From: Paraglomus occultum
Lineage: Eukaryota > Glomeromycota > Glomeromycetes > Paraglomerales > Paraglomeraceae
DNA length: 31,336 bases
Assembly (NCBI GenBank): GCA_910592205.1
Contig: CAJVPJ010000268.1
Span: 1-31,336 of the forward strand
Direction: 5' to 3'
The notes under the pieces are model-generated. The model was not told where the DNA came from and ran no database searches. It was given only the letters and a program-made list of their open reading frames with translations. Shown in pieces: positions 11,690 to 24,455 of the stretch (its first letter is position 1; every line of letters begins with the position of its first letter). The position numbers and the translations under genes are program-made.

Positions 11690-14530
11690 AAAGCTTTTAA
11701 TATGTGTGCTCAAAGTAAAGGCGATGAAAGTTAATTGGCTTAAAAGCGGTTGTGTAGCAATTTTGAACCCCTGAATCACCTTGTCTGATTAGTTGCAACT
11801 AATAGATAAGCAGAATAAATGACAAAGACGATTGTACATGTGTACATATATGCAGTTGTCACCATAAAAATAGTGTTCTATATGCGGTGTTGGAATTTTT
11901 TCTATTTCCTGACCGTATGTCAAAAATACAGTCAGTTTCACGAACACCAATATTACTTTTCGTGCATGCTGGTTATCCCGTGAATGGCAAAGCAGACGAA
12001 ACGTGAACTTTGATTTTTACGCCAGATTACAAAGATTCGTTTCGAACAGAAAGACTGTCACAAGAAAACAGACGTTTATATGAATACCTATTTTGAAAGT
12101 ATGTTGTGCAAATTTTAAGGGCTCCGCTAAGTAATTGGTCGGAGATTTGTTCGGGTGGACCGAAATTTATATGGAGTGGCGCAGACCGCAACAGTTCAGG
12201 AAGCAAAGATTTGCTTGTTATCATGTTATCAGCATCTAATACGGTCTTTTCAATGCGAAATATGAACGGATAAAAGTCATTTCAAATCGGCAGCTTTTAG
12301 ACCATCCCAAAACTTATTATTATCGTTTGCAATCGATATATTATTATCGCTGCGCTGAACCCAATCAATTACGTTGTGTGCACAAAGACAAACAGTCAAT
12401 ACTAATACGAGTAATCAAACACATGTTTAATGTTGATTAGTTGAATGTTATATTAAGATATGCACAATTGGAATTTTCTATAATGCCCCTGCCGCTGTAG
12501 TATTCTTGCTATAATGTATACGTCCATAAAAAAATGGACTATCGAGAGATACTAACAGTCAAGGTATCAATCAAAATTATTGAGTCTTGACCGTTTTACT
12601 CATTGCAAACCATTCTTGACTAGTCTAATTGACGTTGAATATAGGTTATACTTCCCAGTCGGCTTCGCTGTATCTACACGTGACGATTTTTACTCCCACC
12701 TCATGCAGAGAAGTGTCTTTGCGATCGATCAATCTGGTTCTTCGGTTTAAAATAACCCGCATATGACCGTTCTATGAATAACACATATCAACTATAAATG
12801 TATTTCCATTCTTCCCACACACAGTCTGATTAATAAGCATAGATATTGTTGGACAGACTGCGATGTTCCAGTTCGACATCGTCACATTCTTTCTTTTCCA
12901 CATGTATGTGACTGTCAATGAAAGAGTACTTAAACACACAAGTCGTTTATGCATGATAGTGTAATGATTTTTCGAGTCTAAACTACGTACCAACTTTTGG
13001 CGTGTCAAACAAACACAACCTATTCTTCGACAGCTTAATTAGGATATTATAGATTGGTCGATTATGCAGAGTAACGGTAAATCTTAGTCCGGCTCAGGAA
13101 AAATGACAATATCTGATTCCGTATGCAATATCATGCAGTATTATCATAGAGCACTGCATTTCTATTGTGTGTATAAAATAAGGTTTCGTGTATGGCATAC
13201 TATAGATTTCTGATTTCTGCACATATCCGTATTAGGATTCTCATTGCGGAAATCAACAACATTTCTAGTAAATTTTTTTCTGTATGAATTGACCAGATTG
13301 GGCATGTAACACAGGAAATCGGTTTATCGTTGGTCAGATAGCGATAGTGCTCAGCAGCTAAATTACGAAAAGGGTAATAATAAAAAATTACACTCGCCAA
13401 TCACACAAAGTTTATTCATCATGTATGTCCTTAACAGGTCATTTTGACCAAATTTGGTATCGAGCCGTCGAGGTTAAGACGACCCTATTATGGACCCTTT
13501 CCATAAATGGGTCGAATATAGTTTTCTTCGGATACATAGTCAAAGTCACACAACGGTCAATGTTTTCCCCTTTTTTCCCTGGTATAAAAATCATCCTACT
13601 ATGTCAGGTCAAAACTTAAGAGACCCCTCCCCAAGCAAAACGTTATCGCATTCTATTTTGAAGGGTAAATTCGCGTCATGTGCGTGATCGGTACATCGAG
13701 CGTACTATACGATTTAACGATATGGAATCGAACATGTAACGAACGACCCATTGTAATTAATGCCATAATAATTAACATGCCATAATAATTAACATGCCAT
13801 GATAATTAGTATGAGCTTTCAAAGTGTTCTTTTATTGCGTTATACTCGACTTGAACATTTGCATGATATCTGCGGGACTGTTTATCCTCTCGTTGTTATT
13901 GGTTGATTTTATGCCAAGCGAAATTGCCTAGAAACAGGAGGTTTTAAGGATGTCTCGAAGATGTCATCATGTGGCACGTTCGCCACATCTTGGCATTGAT
14001 ATACCATCCAGATATGTTGATAAAGTTTAGTGCAATGATTATCGTGTTTTCGCACGTTCGGTTGTATTTACCAAAATAGGTTCAAATATATCTATGTTTC
14101 ATGAAAATTAATAAGAATTACTGTATATAGTAACTTTTTAAATTGCACACAAAAAATCCTTTTCTCCGACTGCACTCCTAGTCATACATTTCCAACGCAT
14201 GTTTCTTATCTTGGTCATTTCTAAGCCATCTATAGCGATAATGATAAATGAGTTTCAAGTCTGTGATGTATAGGGATTGTCATCATCGGTCGAATCGAGC
14301 TCTTTTCATTAGCAGATCATAATCAACAGGGGCCGTTTTGTCATTATGTGTACTACAACGGGCCGAATATTGTGCACAATTATGAGATAACCGTTAATTG
14401 AAAAATAAACATACTTATCATAAAACTTACCATTATTATTATCGTTTATCATCCGCTTAAGGTTAAGGTATCACTATCATATGCACACACGTCTATTAAT
14501 ACAAAATCCGAAAATAACATCGGGAATCAC
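11690..14530. other. Intergenic upstream of the membrane GT/lyase gene
   Basis: No supported gene. Short minus-strand open frames at 12027-12224, 12772-13008 and 13200-13400 have no motifs, and the second lacks an ATG at its start. An imperfect 14-bp hairpin (CGACCCTATTATGG at 13480-13493 with CCATAAATGGGTCG at 13501-13514) and a 17-bp tandem repeat are the only clear structures. Confidence 0.4.
13762..13812. repeat. 17-bp tandem repeat, three copies
   Basis: The unit GCCATAATAATTAACAT occurs twice exactly and then a third time with changes (GCCATGATAATTAGTAT). Part of a further copy precedes it. It is non-coding and lies about 850 bp upstream of the membrane GT/lyase gene. Confidence 0.85.
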
Positions 14531-14535
14531 CAACC

Positions 14536-14543
14536 TATAAATA
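14536..14543 (+). promoter_or_regulatory. Probable TATA box of the GT/lyase gene
   Basis: TATAAATA lies 120 nt upstream of the ATG at 14663, a workable distance for a short 5' UTR. The call rests on sequence and position only. Confidence 0.5.
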
Positions 14544-14662
14544 CACCCCATTCCAATTCGCAAACAACATTTTGGTTTCAAACATAAGTTTTCTCACTTT
14601 ACAAAGGAAGAAGGGGAAAGTTTTCAATTTATCAAAGCCATTGCGAATTCCTAGCGCAGACA

Positions 14663-17600
14663 ATGGATAAAAGTCAAGTATCCATTCCAGTCAAAGGACA
14701 AACTGCAACAAGACCTGAAAACCCCACTAGTCTCTATGCGAGGTTGCCGAGTAGACCACACAGCGATATGGAGTTTATGCCCAGAGGACATCACAGATAT
14801 CCGTACGGGTATAGATATTTGGAGACTACCAACCACCCGCATATGCAACATTCAATGCAACGGAGAGAGGCCTTACTGCGTCGACTAGCACACCTGATTG
14901 CAGTTGTTGTAATTGGTCTAATAATAATCTATGCTTATTTCACAAACACGATACAACGGCCAGTAGTTACCCCAATGACCAACCCAGAAGGAATAATACT
15001 GTATCGAATACTTGGTAATGATCTCCCTCCTCGCCACAAGGCAGGGCAAATATTACAGAATGTACGGTTTATACTGAACAACGAGCCAAAGTTTCCCAAT
15101 ACGAGAAAGATGTGGCTACTAAACAGAATAGTGGATGAAGACTACGAGAATGCACTCATACAACTGTTGAATTCATACGAACAAGAGTATTTGAGAATAC
15201 CCTTCGAAATTACCGAGTACCAGAAAAAGGACTTTCGTTTAGAGGATTTCCCAAAATCAGATTTCTTCCATTCTAATGATTACTTGCGGTATCCGAGAAT
15301 AGCAAAATTACGCACTATCGATTATACTTATGCTGACAAAAACTTGTATGCAATGAACAACGTAAGTATCGGAAAAAAAATAGTTCCCGGTGAATTGGGT
15401 GGTATTTGGTTAGGTTTCCCAATTGTTTGGAACAACTTATCTAGCGACTAGTCTGCCAACCTGAACGAACGAGTTTTACTCAAAAAATATGCTCTTTAAC
15501 CAATTTCTTTGTTCTTTACGCTCAATTTTTTTCTCTTTCAATTTTAGAATGGTGGTCGTAATGTTGCATTGGCTCATGGCAAGGAACAGCCCGACGCCCG
15601 TTGGATATTGCCATTCGATGGCAATTGCTTCCTGACCATGAATGCATTCAAAGACATTGAATATCAATTGCGAGTCTGGGGCGAACAGTACAAATACTTT
15701 GTAGTTCCTATGGCTCGTTTACTCAACAACACGGAGCTTCTCGTGGCTCCTGACGTACGTCCACTTACACCCGAAGAACCGCAAGTTATTTTTAGAAATG
15801 ATGCAGAATTTGCGTACAACCCAGACATGAGATACGGAAGAAGGTCAAAGGTACGTTGATCAAGGAGAGTGCTGTATAAAACTTGAATTCGATAATTGGG
15901 TCTATGTCATATTCTATGCAACGGTCTAGTATTAATACACAAGTTAGAATCTTTACATATACTTGACTTGTTCGCTGACTCTGAAGAAAGAAGTCTTAAA
16001 TTTTATCCAACATTTTAATCTCACCTTTTTTTTTCTTTCCTCATCGCGCAGCTCGAACTTCTCGGCCGATTAGGAGTTCTCTCCCCACGTAAGATGAACC
16101 TTTCTGTGTTTCCCTGGGAAACAGACAATTACAAAGACTACGCTTCGCCAGAGAAACGTCTATTCAAAACGACAGGCTGGGTCTTTCGTTTATTTTCTGG
16201 ACAGGCACAACAAGAACAACACCGACGTGAAGCCTATGGTCTTCGTGCATTCAACAGATTGCTTGGAATTCAAGAGTTTCTTGATAGACTAGATGAACGT
16301 GTTGCCAGGGAAGTACAGAGATTCGACTCGAATAAACTGTTCGTGTATAACGAGAACGGATTAAAAGCGGCTAGACTGGAATACTGGAGTGGAGAAATCA
16401 AAGTAAAGCGAATAGTGGATTTGCTGATCGAGAAGGCTGACGAAATGGTCAATGCTGCTAAGGGACGTTTTCAAAGGGTAAAACCGAACGAACAAGACTA
16501 TTTAGTAATGGAATCAAAGGAATTTTCAGAGAGTACGTCACATGATAAGATACACGCAAACGATGGGTGGAAGTATTTTGATTTATTATCGACAGACTAC
16601 CCATCGACTTCAGAGTTGTTTGAGAATGTGACCACTCTGGCTCTGGCCAATTACTTCACCAACGACGTTCGTTACGGTAGATGGTCGGCTAATCTTATCC
16701 GTGCCTATATGCTTTCATCTTACTCGTTAGATGGTCGAAACGATACGAAGGTAAATCTTAACCTAACAGACGTAGAAGCGATCAATGACCAAGGATATTT
16801 GTTTCCAAATCTTCACGGAGTACCGCGCTCACTACCAAAGGTAGACAGAAGGGTGCTGCCTACTCATGAGGATATAATGACACTGAATCCTAGTTTCTTC
16901 CTTGACGGTGTACGACTTTTGTACAAACAGCACACATTATCTCACGGCGAGTACACAACTATCAAAGGAATAGCGTCACAGTGGTTAGAAACATTGATCG
17001 CCTCTCCAGAAGGTCTCAGAATGAATCGACTCGGTGATCACAGAAGCACGTTGTATGATTTACAATTAGCCTCGCTGAGTGGATTCGTCGATGATATTAG
17101 ATTGTACTTGAGGGTAATTAATAGATGCAGGATGAAGATTGGCAAGCAGTTCCAAATGACAGAGGAATTATCGGCTTCTGTTCTCCAACAACCATACGAA
17201 CTGTCATACGTGGACGATCTGCTGATGTCTGGAGAGATAACGTCTTCGGAAGTAGACGAATATCAATTCCATTATTCCACGCTCAATATATATTATTGGC
17301 TTACTCTGATAAGGGGAGTACAGAATTATGAAGTTGGATTCGATATATGGCATCATACAGCAAAACGAGGGCAGAGGTTGAGTAGGGCCATAATAGCTCA
17401 TTTCAATCAATATACAAATCATGTATCAGACGGGACATTGATACCAATGTTGCAAATGGCGCAGACGGCTCACAAGATTAGCGATGCCAAGAGAGGCATA
17501 TGGCACGAGCATGGAGACGAGCACGATTACTATCAACATTTCTTGAAACAAATAGGAGGCAAGATGAACGTATTCTTAGATCAGAGACCAGGAGATGATG

Positions 17601-17692
17601 GATGGGAAAAAGAATTAAGCAGAAGGATAGGAATAGGAGAGTCCGCGAGATGGGATGGGATCATTCCATTCTGGATGTTTGGAGTAGCATAA
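14663..17692 (+). CDS. Type II membrane protein: glycosyltransferase-like domain joined to alginate-lyase-like domain, 3 exons
   Basis: Exons are 14663-15361, 15548-15850 and 16052-17692. Both introns (186 and 201 nt) are GT-AG and phase 0, giving 880 aa. A cytosolic tail of about 74 residues precedes one membrane segment at about 75-93, with no cleavable signal peptide, so the large C-terminal part should face the Golgi/ER lumen or the outside. Residues 107-350 start with YRILGNDLPPRH and contain NGGRN (234-238) and a PFDGNCF block (D257), which looks like a nucleotide-sugar-binding or metal motif of a GT-A-like fold. Residues about 505-800 resemble the alginate lyase superfamily (an alpha/alpha toroid): LALANYFTNDVRYGRWSANL, then GDHRSTLYDLQLASLSGF, where lyases have NNHGTWYD, with His664 kept but the preceding Asn changed to Asp, then YSTLNIYYW with a candidate catalytic Tyr742. 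The domain order suggests building or trimming of an acidic polysaccharide of the cell wall or surface. Substrate and activity are unknown. The ATG has a purine at -3 and G at +4. Confidence 0.85.
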
Positions 17693-17910
17693 TAATTTTA
17701 TTTCAACGAACAATTATCGTCTATGTATAGTTATCAATATGATGACGACGATAGATTAGTTGTTTATAGGTAATGTATTGCCGTGTACAATATAATGAAA
17801 AAATGATACTACTTAAATTAAAATTTTGCATGATAGACATTTAATGAACATCTAAACGACTCGAAATTATTTGAGAGCTTTAAATTGGCTCAGTAATATA
17901 CAAAAACGCT

Positions 17911-17916
17911 AATAAA
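17911..17916 (+). terminator. Probable polyadenylation signal of the GT/lyase gene
   Basis: AATAAA lies about 220 nt past the stop codon and just before a poly-T tract (about 17940-17965). Position fits a fungal 3' UTR, but the motif is common in AT-rich DNA. Confidence 0.35.
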
Positions 17917-20262
17917 GAAAAAAACGGTTATGAATTTCTCTTTTTTTTTTTTTTTCTTCTTTTTTTCGCGAATGCGAGCATCTCACGCTCGCCTTGGATC
18001 GTGTCTGTTGTCAGCATTTGTCGACAAACCGTTTAATCATCGCAAACGCTAATCAAATACGCTACATACTAATATAAGGGACGGTTTCTATCACCCGGCT
18101 TTGTCTAATGCAGGGATCTTTACGGGATTTGACTTGTTGACTGTGCAGATGATCAGGGTGTCATACGCTTGTATTCCTCGGTAACATGTCATTTTGGACG
18201 GATTGACATACCGGTTAATCTGTCCCCTCCTATTATTACAGCAGAACTTAACTATTTTAATCACTAGTGCGCTGTATATTCTTGGAATCAACTGCGTAAT
18301 CAACTGCGTAACAAGAATCGCACTATCGTCATCGGCAAATCTGGCAACAAAGAAACTCCGAATCGTTATTGTTGCCTGTTCATAGAGTCACGTGGTAGTA
18401 CATTATCTCATTGTATCATGCATCTTGAATGGCTTTAAATTACGTATATGTCAACTATTATTAGCATATCTTTAACTTTATTGGGTTACAGCCCAGCGGA
18501 AATATTTGTAAGAACTAATTTTGCTATTAACCAAATATGTAGACAATCCCTTTTCTATATATCAACAGTAACATTAGTGGAGTAAACTATTATTTATACA
18601 GCATCTTATTAGCTACACGTTTTTCTGTGTCGAAGTAAAATAATTTTATTGTGAAAACAACGAGCACGCTTATTTCAATTAAAAGCAGCTGCATTAGCTA
18701 CAATCCGTATGGAATGCTTGATATCACGCACTTTTATTGGCGTGTTTAAAAGGCTCCATAACTTTTGAACTAAATAGTAATAGACACCGATTACTTGGTA
18801 AGTAACATTACAATAGATTGATGCTTTATATTTACATACGTTTACGTTTACCAACAGTTTGCTGAGTAGACGTTCTCATTCTGTGTCATGGTATTGGAGT
18901 CCTTTTTAACTGCTGACTTAGTTTAGCTTAAATTTTGAGAGAAGAATAATATACTATGTATATACTGTATCATATGTAAAGTATGCTACTCCTGTAGCCG
19001 CAAATCGCTCAACTTCTTCGCAAAGACATGATTAAAAATTTTGGACGGTGAGCAAACAGTATTGAAAAGCCTTTTAATTAGCTAATACTAATAAAAACTC
19101 TCGGGTTTATTATAATTTTAATAAAGTCTAAACGTTCAAAACATTATTATAAAACGTGAAATTTTCTAATACAGACGTGAAAGATTGAATAAAAGTTAAA
19201 TAAAATGTTCACGTTTTTTGTTTATTGTTACCCAAATACAGACTTACCATTGCATATAGACCTCTGAGTATGAGCAAAACGTTGTGCCTAGGAAATCAAT
19301 AACTGATACGAAACTGAAATTTAATATCAAAAGTGGGATAGATGTACTAATTTTTATTTTTACTGAGAGAACATTGCAATGGTTAGACAATTTATTGCGC
19401 CAGAAAATAATTATAATTTTCTTATAAGTATTCAAGTCTATGATCAAGTGTTGTTCTTTAGAATTGACTTGAAATTCCGTCGAGAATGATATGTCGATGT
19501 TACGCAGCGCATCGTTATTACTAAAGGCAAAGTAAACGAATACTATGCAGGGTATGGATTATTTATCATTCAATTCTGTTCACTTTTATGAAAGAAATGC
19601 TTGATGCATCGCTTGCAATAGGAATGAGAATTATGCAACTACTTTTTACGATGCGTAACGAACATGTTGCCTTCACAAAAGAAATAATGTAATACAACAA
19701 CCACATAAGATAATTAAAAATCCCAATTTCAAAGCTTGTCACAAAATTTTAGTATACAGTTCTATTACTTTTTTTTTTTTCAAACAAGACTGCGTTATTA
19801 TTTGGTAACGCTAAATTATTCACTGCCTTATCAAAAATTTTATCCCACTTCTTAACTATAAATTTTTTATCTTCAATATATTTGGGCGTATGTTGTTTTT
19901 TAATTATTTTTCAAATCTGGGCTATTGTATGCCGCTAAGCTAATACTGGAAAACCTGTCGTTGTGCCTTTAGTATTAGCCTAGAATTATTATAATTACAA
20001 TAACGTATGAGAGCAAAAACCAACCGTTTTGAAATTTTTATTACTAACAGCGTTTGCCAGAATGGTAATAAATTTAAAAATAAAGACGCGTTTACGATAA
20101 TAAACAACACATTACTTTGATCATTTGTTAAATTGGCTAAAAGTTACTTCAGATAACCAACGTGTTAATAAAATTTTGTACCAAAATGCGTTCTTTATTT
20201 GCTTTCATAATTTTTGCTATAAAATATTTAATTTGACTTACTTTGGCCCAAGAACGCCCAAA

Positions 20263-20298
20263 CTAAACCAACCAACCGACCAAACAAACAAACAAACG
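20263..20298. repeat. Tetranucleotide tract (AACC/AAAC)n
   Basis: Runs of AACC change into AAAC units over about 36 bp. Simple sequence repeat in intergenic DNA. Confidence 0.75.
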
Positions 20299-21395
20299 AA
20301 ACTTATAATATCTCTTAGTTTCATAATATAACATATTCCAAATTTGTGTTGTATAAATATGTCAAAAAGCCGCAGCTTTCATAAAACCCAAATATCAACT
20401 ACGAGGAAAAAAATTTTGAGTTACAGAAAGCCGTTGAATTTAATTCTCAAATGCATTTAACCTGATAAAAATCAAACCTTTCAACAGTATCTTTGATCCA
20501 ACTCTAGAAAAATCGTGGAGTTTAATAAGGAATAGTATTTAAATCAACATATTCTGAAAAATAAAAACAAAACAATGAAAACAATTGTATTTTTGACTTT
20601 TATTGACAGTTAATTAGATGATATAGGGAACAAACTTACAGTATGTTCTGACATAAAAAGAGTTTAGAGACTATTATTTAAAGACTGAGTATTAAATTAA
20701 ATTTATTTTATATTTTACGTAAATAACACATTTTAACTGAGAAATAAAATATAAGTCTTATTGTTTTCCGTCATGTATGCACCCGAGTCAATGTCCCAGC
20801 GGGACAGTTGTTGTATACTATTGCTTCTATTTTGACAATACGTTCAGTATATAATAACGGCCACACCGAACCGGTTTATCAAACGTGTGTTCCGGGTTTC
20901 CTGAAAGATTAGTAGGCGTAGCATATAAAGTGGTAATTGAAAAACCCTTGTAGTTCGCTTACCCATGTTTACATTTTTCAATGTAATGAATTGGATAGTA
21001 ACACCCAATTATGCATTCTCTTCTACTAACATTGCTTTATTTTGGTACTCTCTTGTCGAGACACGTAAGTCGTTGTCCATCCATGCATGTGATAATTTGG
21101 TCGGCAAGAAGTATTATAACAAACAGAGATAATTAAGAACTATATTAATTACATACCCGTTTTATTAGGCTTTGCCAAATCATAATGCATTTACCCATAC
21201 ACTACACATAAGTTGGCGCAATAAAAAATGTTACAATCTATAAAGACTTTTTTCTTCAAATATCTGTTCGTTTGCAAGCATAAAAATGGTATTTGTTTTC
21301 CCATATAAGGACTTTTTAAACTTATCTCTCGTTAAGCAATGACAGTATATTCCAGACCTTACACAATTAAGTGTGCCTTATTGAGTTACATAATA

Positions 21396-21573
21396 CAGTA
21401 AACTCTCTGCAAATGCATTGCATCGGAGCCAAGACGTACTTGCATTTACGGAAGGTTACCATTTACAGAGAATAATGTACCTAATGATTTATACGCGTGG
21501 GACGCTTGCATTTAGAGAGAAACAATATAGTGCTTGGCACTTAGAGGGTTACATTTGTAGAAGGATTTCTGTA
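21396..21573. mobile_element. Pogo-like MITE, 178 bp
   Basis: The left end CAGTAAACTCTCTGCAAATG pairs with the right end, whose reverse complement reads CAGAAATCCTTCTACAAATG. Both are flanked by TA (21394-21395 and 21574-21575). Internally, a GCATTTAGAGAG-like motif is repeated several times in variant form, as in subterminal repeats. It carries no coding sequence. Terminus and target site fit the pogo/Fot1 group of fungal DNA transposons. Confidence 0.78.
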
Positions 21574-21996
21574 TTTAGACAGGTTTAGATGCTAGAGTTA
21601 AAATATTGAACGATCGTTTTGTGTTTAAATTTTCATGACAAATTCCAACATCAAGAACTTGGTTAAATTCTCTCGGGCGCGGTTGCTAACCACCATAGAG
21701 TTTGAATTGATAAACAGGTTAACGAACGTGAATTATTATTATGTCACGCGTAATGCTCAGCGTCCGTGACACCGTAACCTTGAATACAGTAATTGTGCAA
21801 TATATCCATAAACCAGAAACAGTTTACATGAATTGCATATAAAAGAAACGTCTATAACAAACTAACGTCTCGGTATCAATGTGATTTTTATTATCAAAGA
21901 TAACATATTGCCACTTGTGATATAAAAAGTTGACGATGAGTTTGCCCTATGAAGATAACAATGCTTTAAAGAAACGTAGAAAAGAATGGAAGCCGT

Positions 21997-22070
21997 TCAT
22001 TTCCCCGACAAAAATTACCAAAAAAAGATAACTTCGAAATAATGTTGGGGAAATTTTGTCGGTGAAATGA
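21997..22070. repeat. Inverted-repeat hairpin
   Basis: TCATTTCCCCGACAAAAATT at 21997-22016 is mirrored by AATTTTGTCGGTGAAATGA at 22052-22070. A third partial copy, TGTCGGCGAAATGATT, follows from about 22072. The loop is about 35 nt. This could be the remnant of a small DNA transposon; no target duplication was identified. Confidence 0.65.
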
Positions 22071-24204
22071 CTGTCGGCGAAATGATTCCCTCAAGAAATA
22101 ACTTGGTACTAAATGTTAGGTTTCAAAGACAGTGATGACCCCGGCCCTTGCTCGATAAACTCCTGGGAACACTTATTTTCCAGCAGCATTTATGTAACTG
22201 TTCACGCCTGACCTGTCATTAGATTTACTGAATAGATAATGAAATCAACAAGACCTTAAGAGACATGGTAAGTTGTATCAACTCTCTCGCCGAATACTAA
22301 TCCATGGTTGACGATACAGATGTAATCTGAAATGACAAGCATTGTCATTCAAGCATTGCGTTGCAAATATGATCTAGCCGTCACTCATTAAGATGTGAAC
22401 TGAATATTGAGTAGATGACATTCAGTTTAATAGAACATATTCGTTGCATAATAAGTCTTGTGACTTCATTTACCAATGATTTGTAGTTGTCGATAGTCTT
22501 ACTTTTAATGGAAAACTGTTCGCCAACTTACTGAAGACTTGATATGATATCATAGACGTAGATCATTACGTACTATGTATTGTTTTTATTGACAATGATG
22601 TGAAAACAGCGTATTAAAGGAAAGGGTGGGATAATTGAATAATGTTGATGCTAAAGCTTAATCCTCAATCAACAAGGTTTATTACTCCAAACATTAATTG
22701 CGCAAGTCTAATGACAAAACCAAGAATGCTTTTCGTGTATACCATAGCCAATAATTATCCCACTTATAGAAGTACTGTCAATACTTGACATCAAGCGATG
22801 ATGGATATACGGTTAGTAGATTTTATCCTGGGAAGTATCCATAGACATATGTGAAAGAGATTTGACATTTTCCGGGATTCAGGTGATCCCAAACTGTATA
22901 TGGTTTTTACATGTTCATAGGTAGCTGATATCCGATGGGCTAAACTGATTTCCAAAAGGGCTTTGTGTTCGAAAATAGCTCTTGTCACATATCATTCCTA
23001 TTTGCGCGCTGCACCTTTCAATCTGCTTCTATACGCACGAAGTCGTCATAAGTATATTGTATGTTCGTATTCATTGTTTGGAATGTCCTACGATATTGTT
23101 GATGCATATGTAAGGTGAAAAAAAAATAAGCCTCAGAGTAGATACAACAGGTTTGTTTGATATATTCAGTAAATGATCATCAATGTGATACGCAATGAAA
23201 GTCATATTATCCTTGGAGATCGTTCCACAAAAGAGAACGCCGAGCAAATTTATTGGACTGAATAAATTATTATTATTATAAACGGGGATGTGCCAAACAC
23301 CCCTTGACGTTGACGATTTGTGAAATACCGAGCTTTCATTATCAAGCACAATTATTACTATGGAAAGCATTTCCTTGTAAAATGGAAACGCCGCTAAAAA
23401 TTTCAGGGGTCAAAGACTATAATTTCACTATTAAAGATACGTACGTTATAGTGAATCATAAATAAATAGACGTTGCTTTCGGGATAATAACTGGGCTTCA
23501 TGTGAGCTATGTTCAATGATCATAGTATTTCATAGGTTAACTTTCAGAACATATAACTATTAGCAAGAAACATTATTAGTAAAAATTACTGAATTTACAA
23601 TAGTGTCAAGTCTTGGCAAAACTATAAAGGTTAAGTGGATGCAAAATTGCATTAGTATCAGAGTCTAATAAATTATCAGCTAGGTAGACAACTATTATTC
23701 AACGCAAAAATAGAAAGCATTAAAAATGGCCAGCAAAGCTTACTATCACATATTGTAATTCCCACTGACTTAAAAGCAGACACGAAAAGAAAGAGAATAA
23801 GTTACCAATCATACCTAATTTGGAAATTCAAGAAATTAATTACTGATAGGCTCTTCGAGTTGTTGGATTGAGACAAATATTAAACAGCAATGTGTAAAAG
23901 TTAATTAGTTTGCAATTAATCTATCTGTTGATGATTGGACAATTCGACAAAGCACGAGGGGAAATAACCTGGCTTCGATAAGCAATTCACTGTTGATTGA
24001 GTAGTTCGAATAATCGCACATGGCTCTCACAAGTTGTTTAACGTTAATACCACCAATCTTGTAAAAGAAAGCCTTTGATAACCATAAATAGAATGATGGA
24101 AAAACGAAAGCGAACTGATTAGACTGTTTAGGTAATTGTTGTGGCTTAAGAGTTTCGAAACCCTGTGGCGTAAGCCGAATACCCCAAGTTAAAGAGATAG
24201 CAAT

Positions 24205-24250
24205 GATAATAATAATAGTAATAATACTACTACTACTACTAATAATAATA
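24205..24250. repeat. Trinucleotide microsatellite (AAT/ACT)n
   Basis: GATAATAATAATAGTAATAA followed by five ACT units and four AAT units. It is non-coding and lies just upstream of a degenerate MITE. Confidence 0.85.
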
Positions 24251-24295
24251 TAGTGATATGTTATGGATAAGATATAAATATATTACCACATGCGG

Positions 24296-24455
24296 TCAAA
24301 CTCCCCTAAATGCACTCTACCACCCCCTTTCGGGACTTACTTACATGAGCATGCATTCAGAGAGGGAAATTCGCAAAGAGTTTTTTGTATATGAACCTAA
24401 GCGTGTGCATTTAGAGATGGTTCGTGCATTTTAGATGTATTTAAAGAAGTTCTGA
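24296..24455. mobile_element. Degenerate pogo-like MITE
   Basis: The left end TCAAACTCCCCTAAATGCAC and the reverse complement of the right end, TCAGAACTTCTTTAAATACA, agree at about 16 of 22 positions when one gap is allowed. Interior motifs GCATTCAGAGAGGG and GCATTTAGAGATGG are the same kind as those inside the 21396-21573 element, suggesting a shared family. Termini and target duplication are decayed, so the boundaries are approximate. Confidence 0.5.

Noticed and set aside
12480-12600. Short hairpins (GTCCAT/ATGGAC; GTCAAG/CTTGAC)
   Set aside because: Stems of about six bases are expected by chance in a region of this size.
15362-15451. Read-through of GT/lyase exon 1 to a stop at 15451
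   Set aside because: A perfect GTAAGT donor at 15362 and the family-like continuation NGGRN after 15548 show this is intron.
23071-23370. 99-codon minus-strand frame
   Set aside because: No motif, AT-driven composition and no neighbouring signals.
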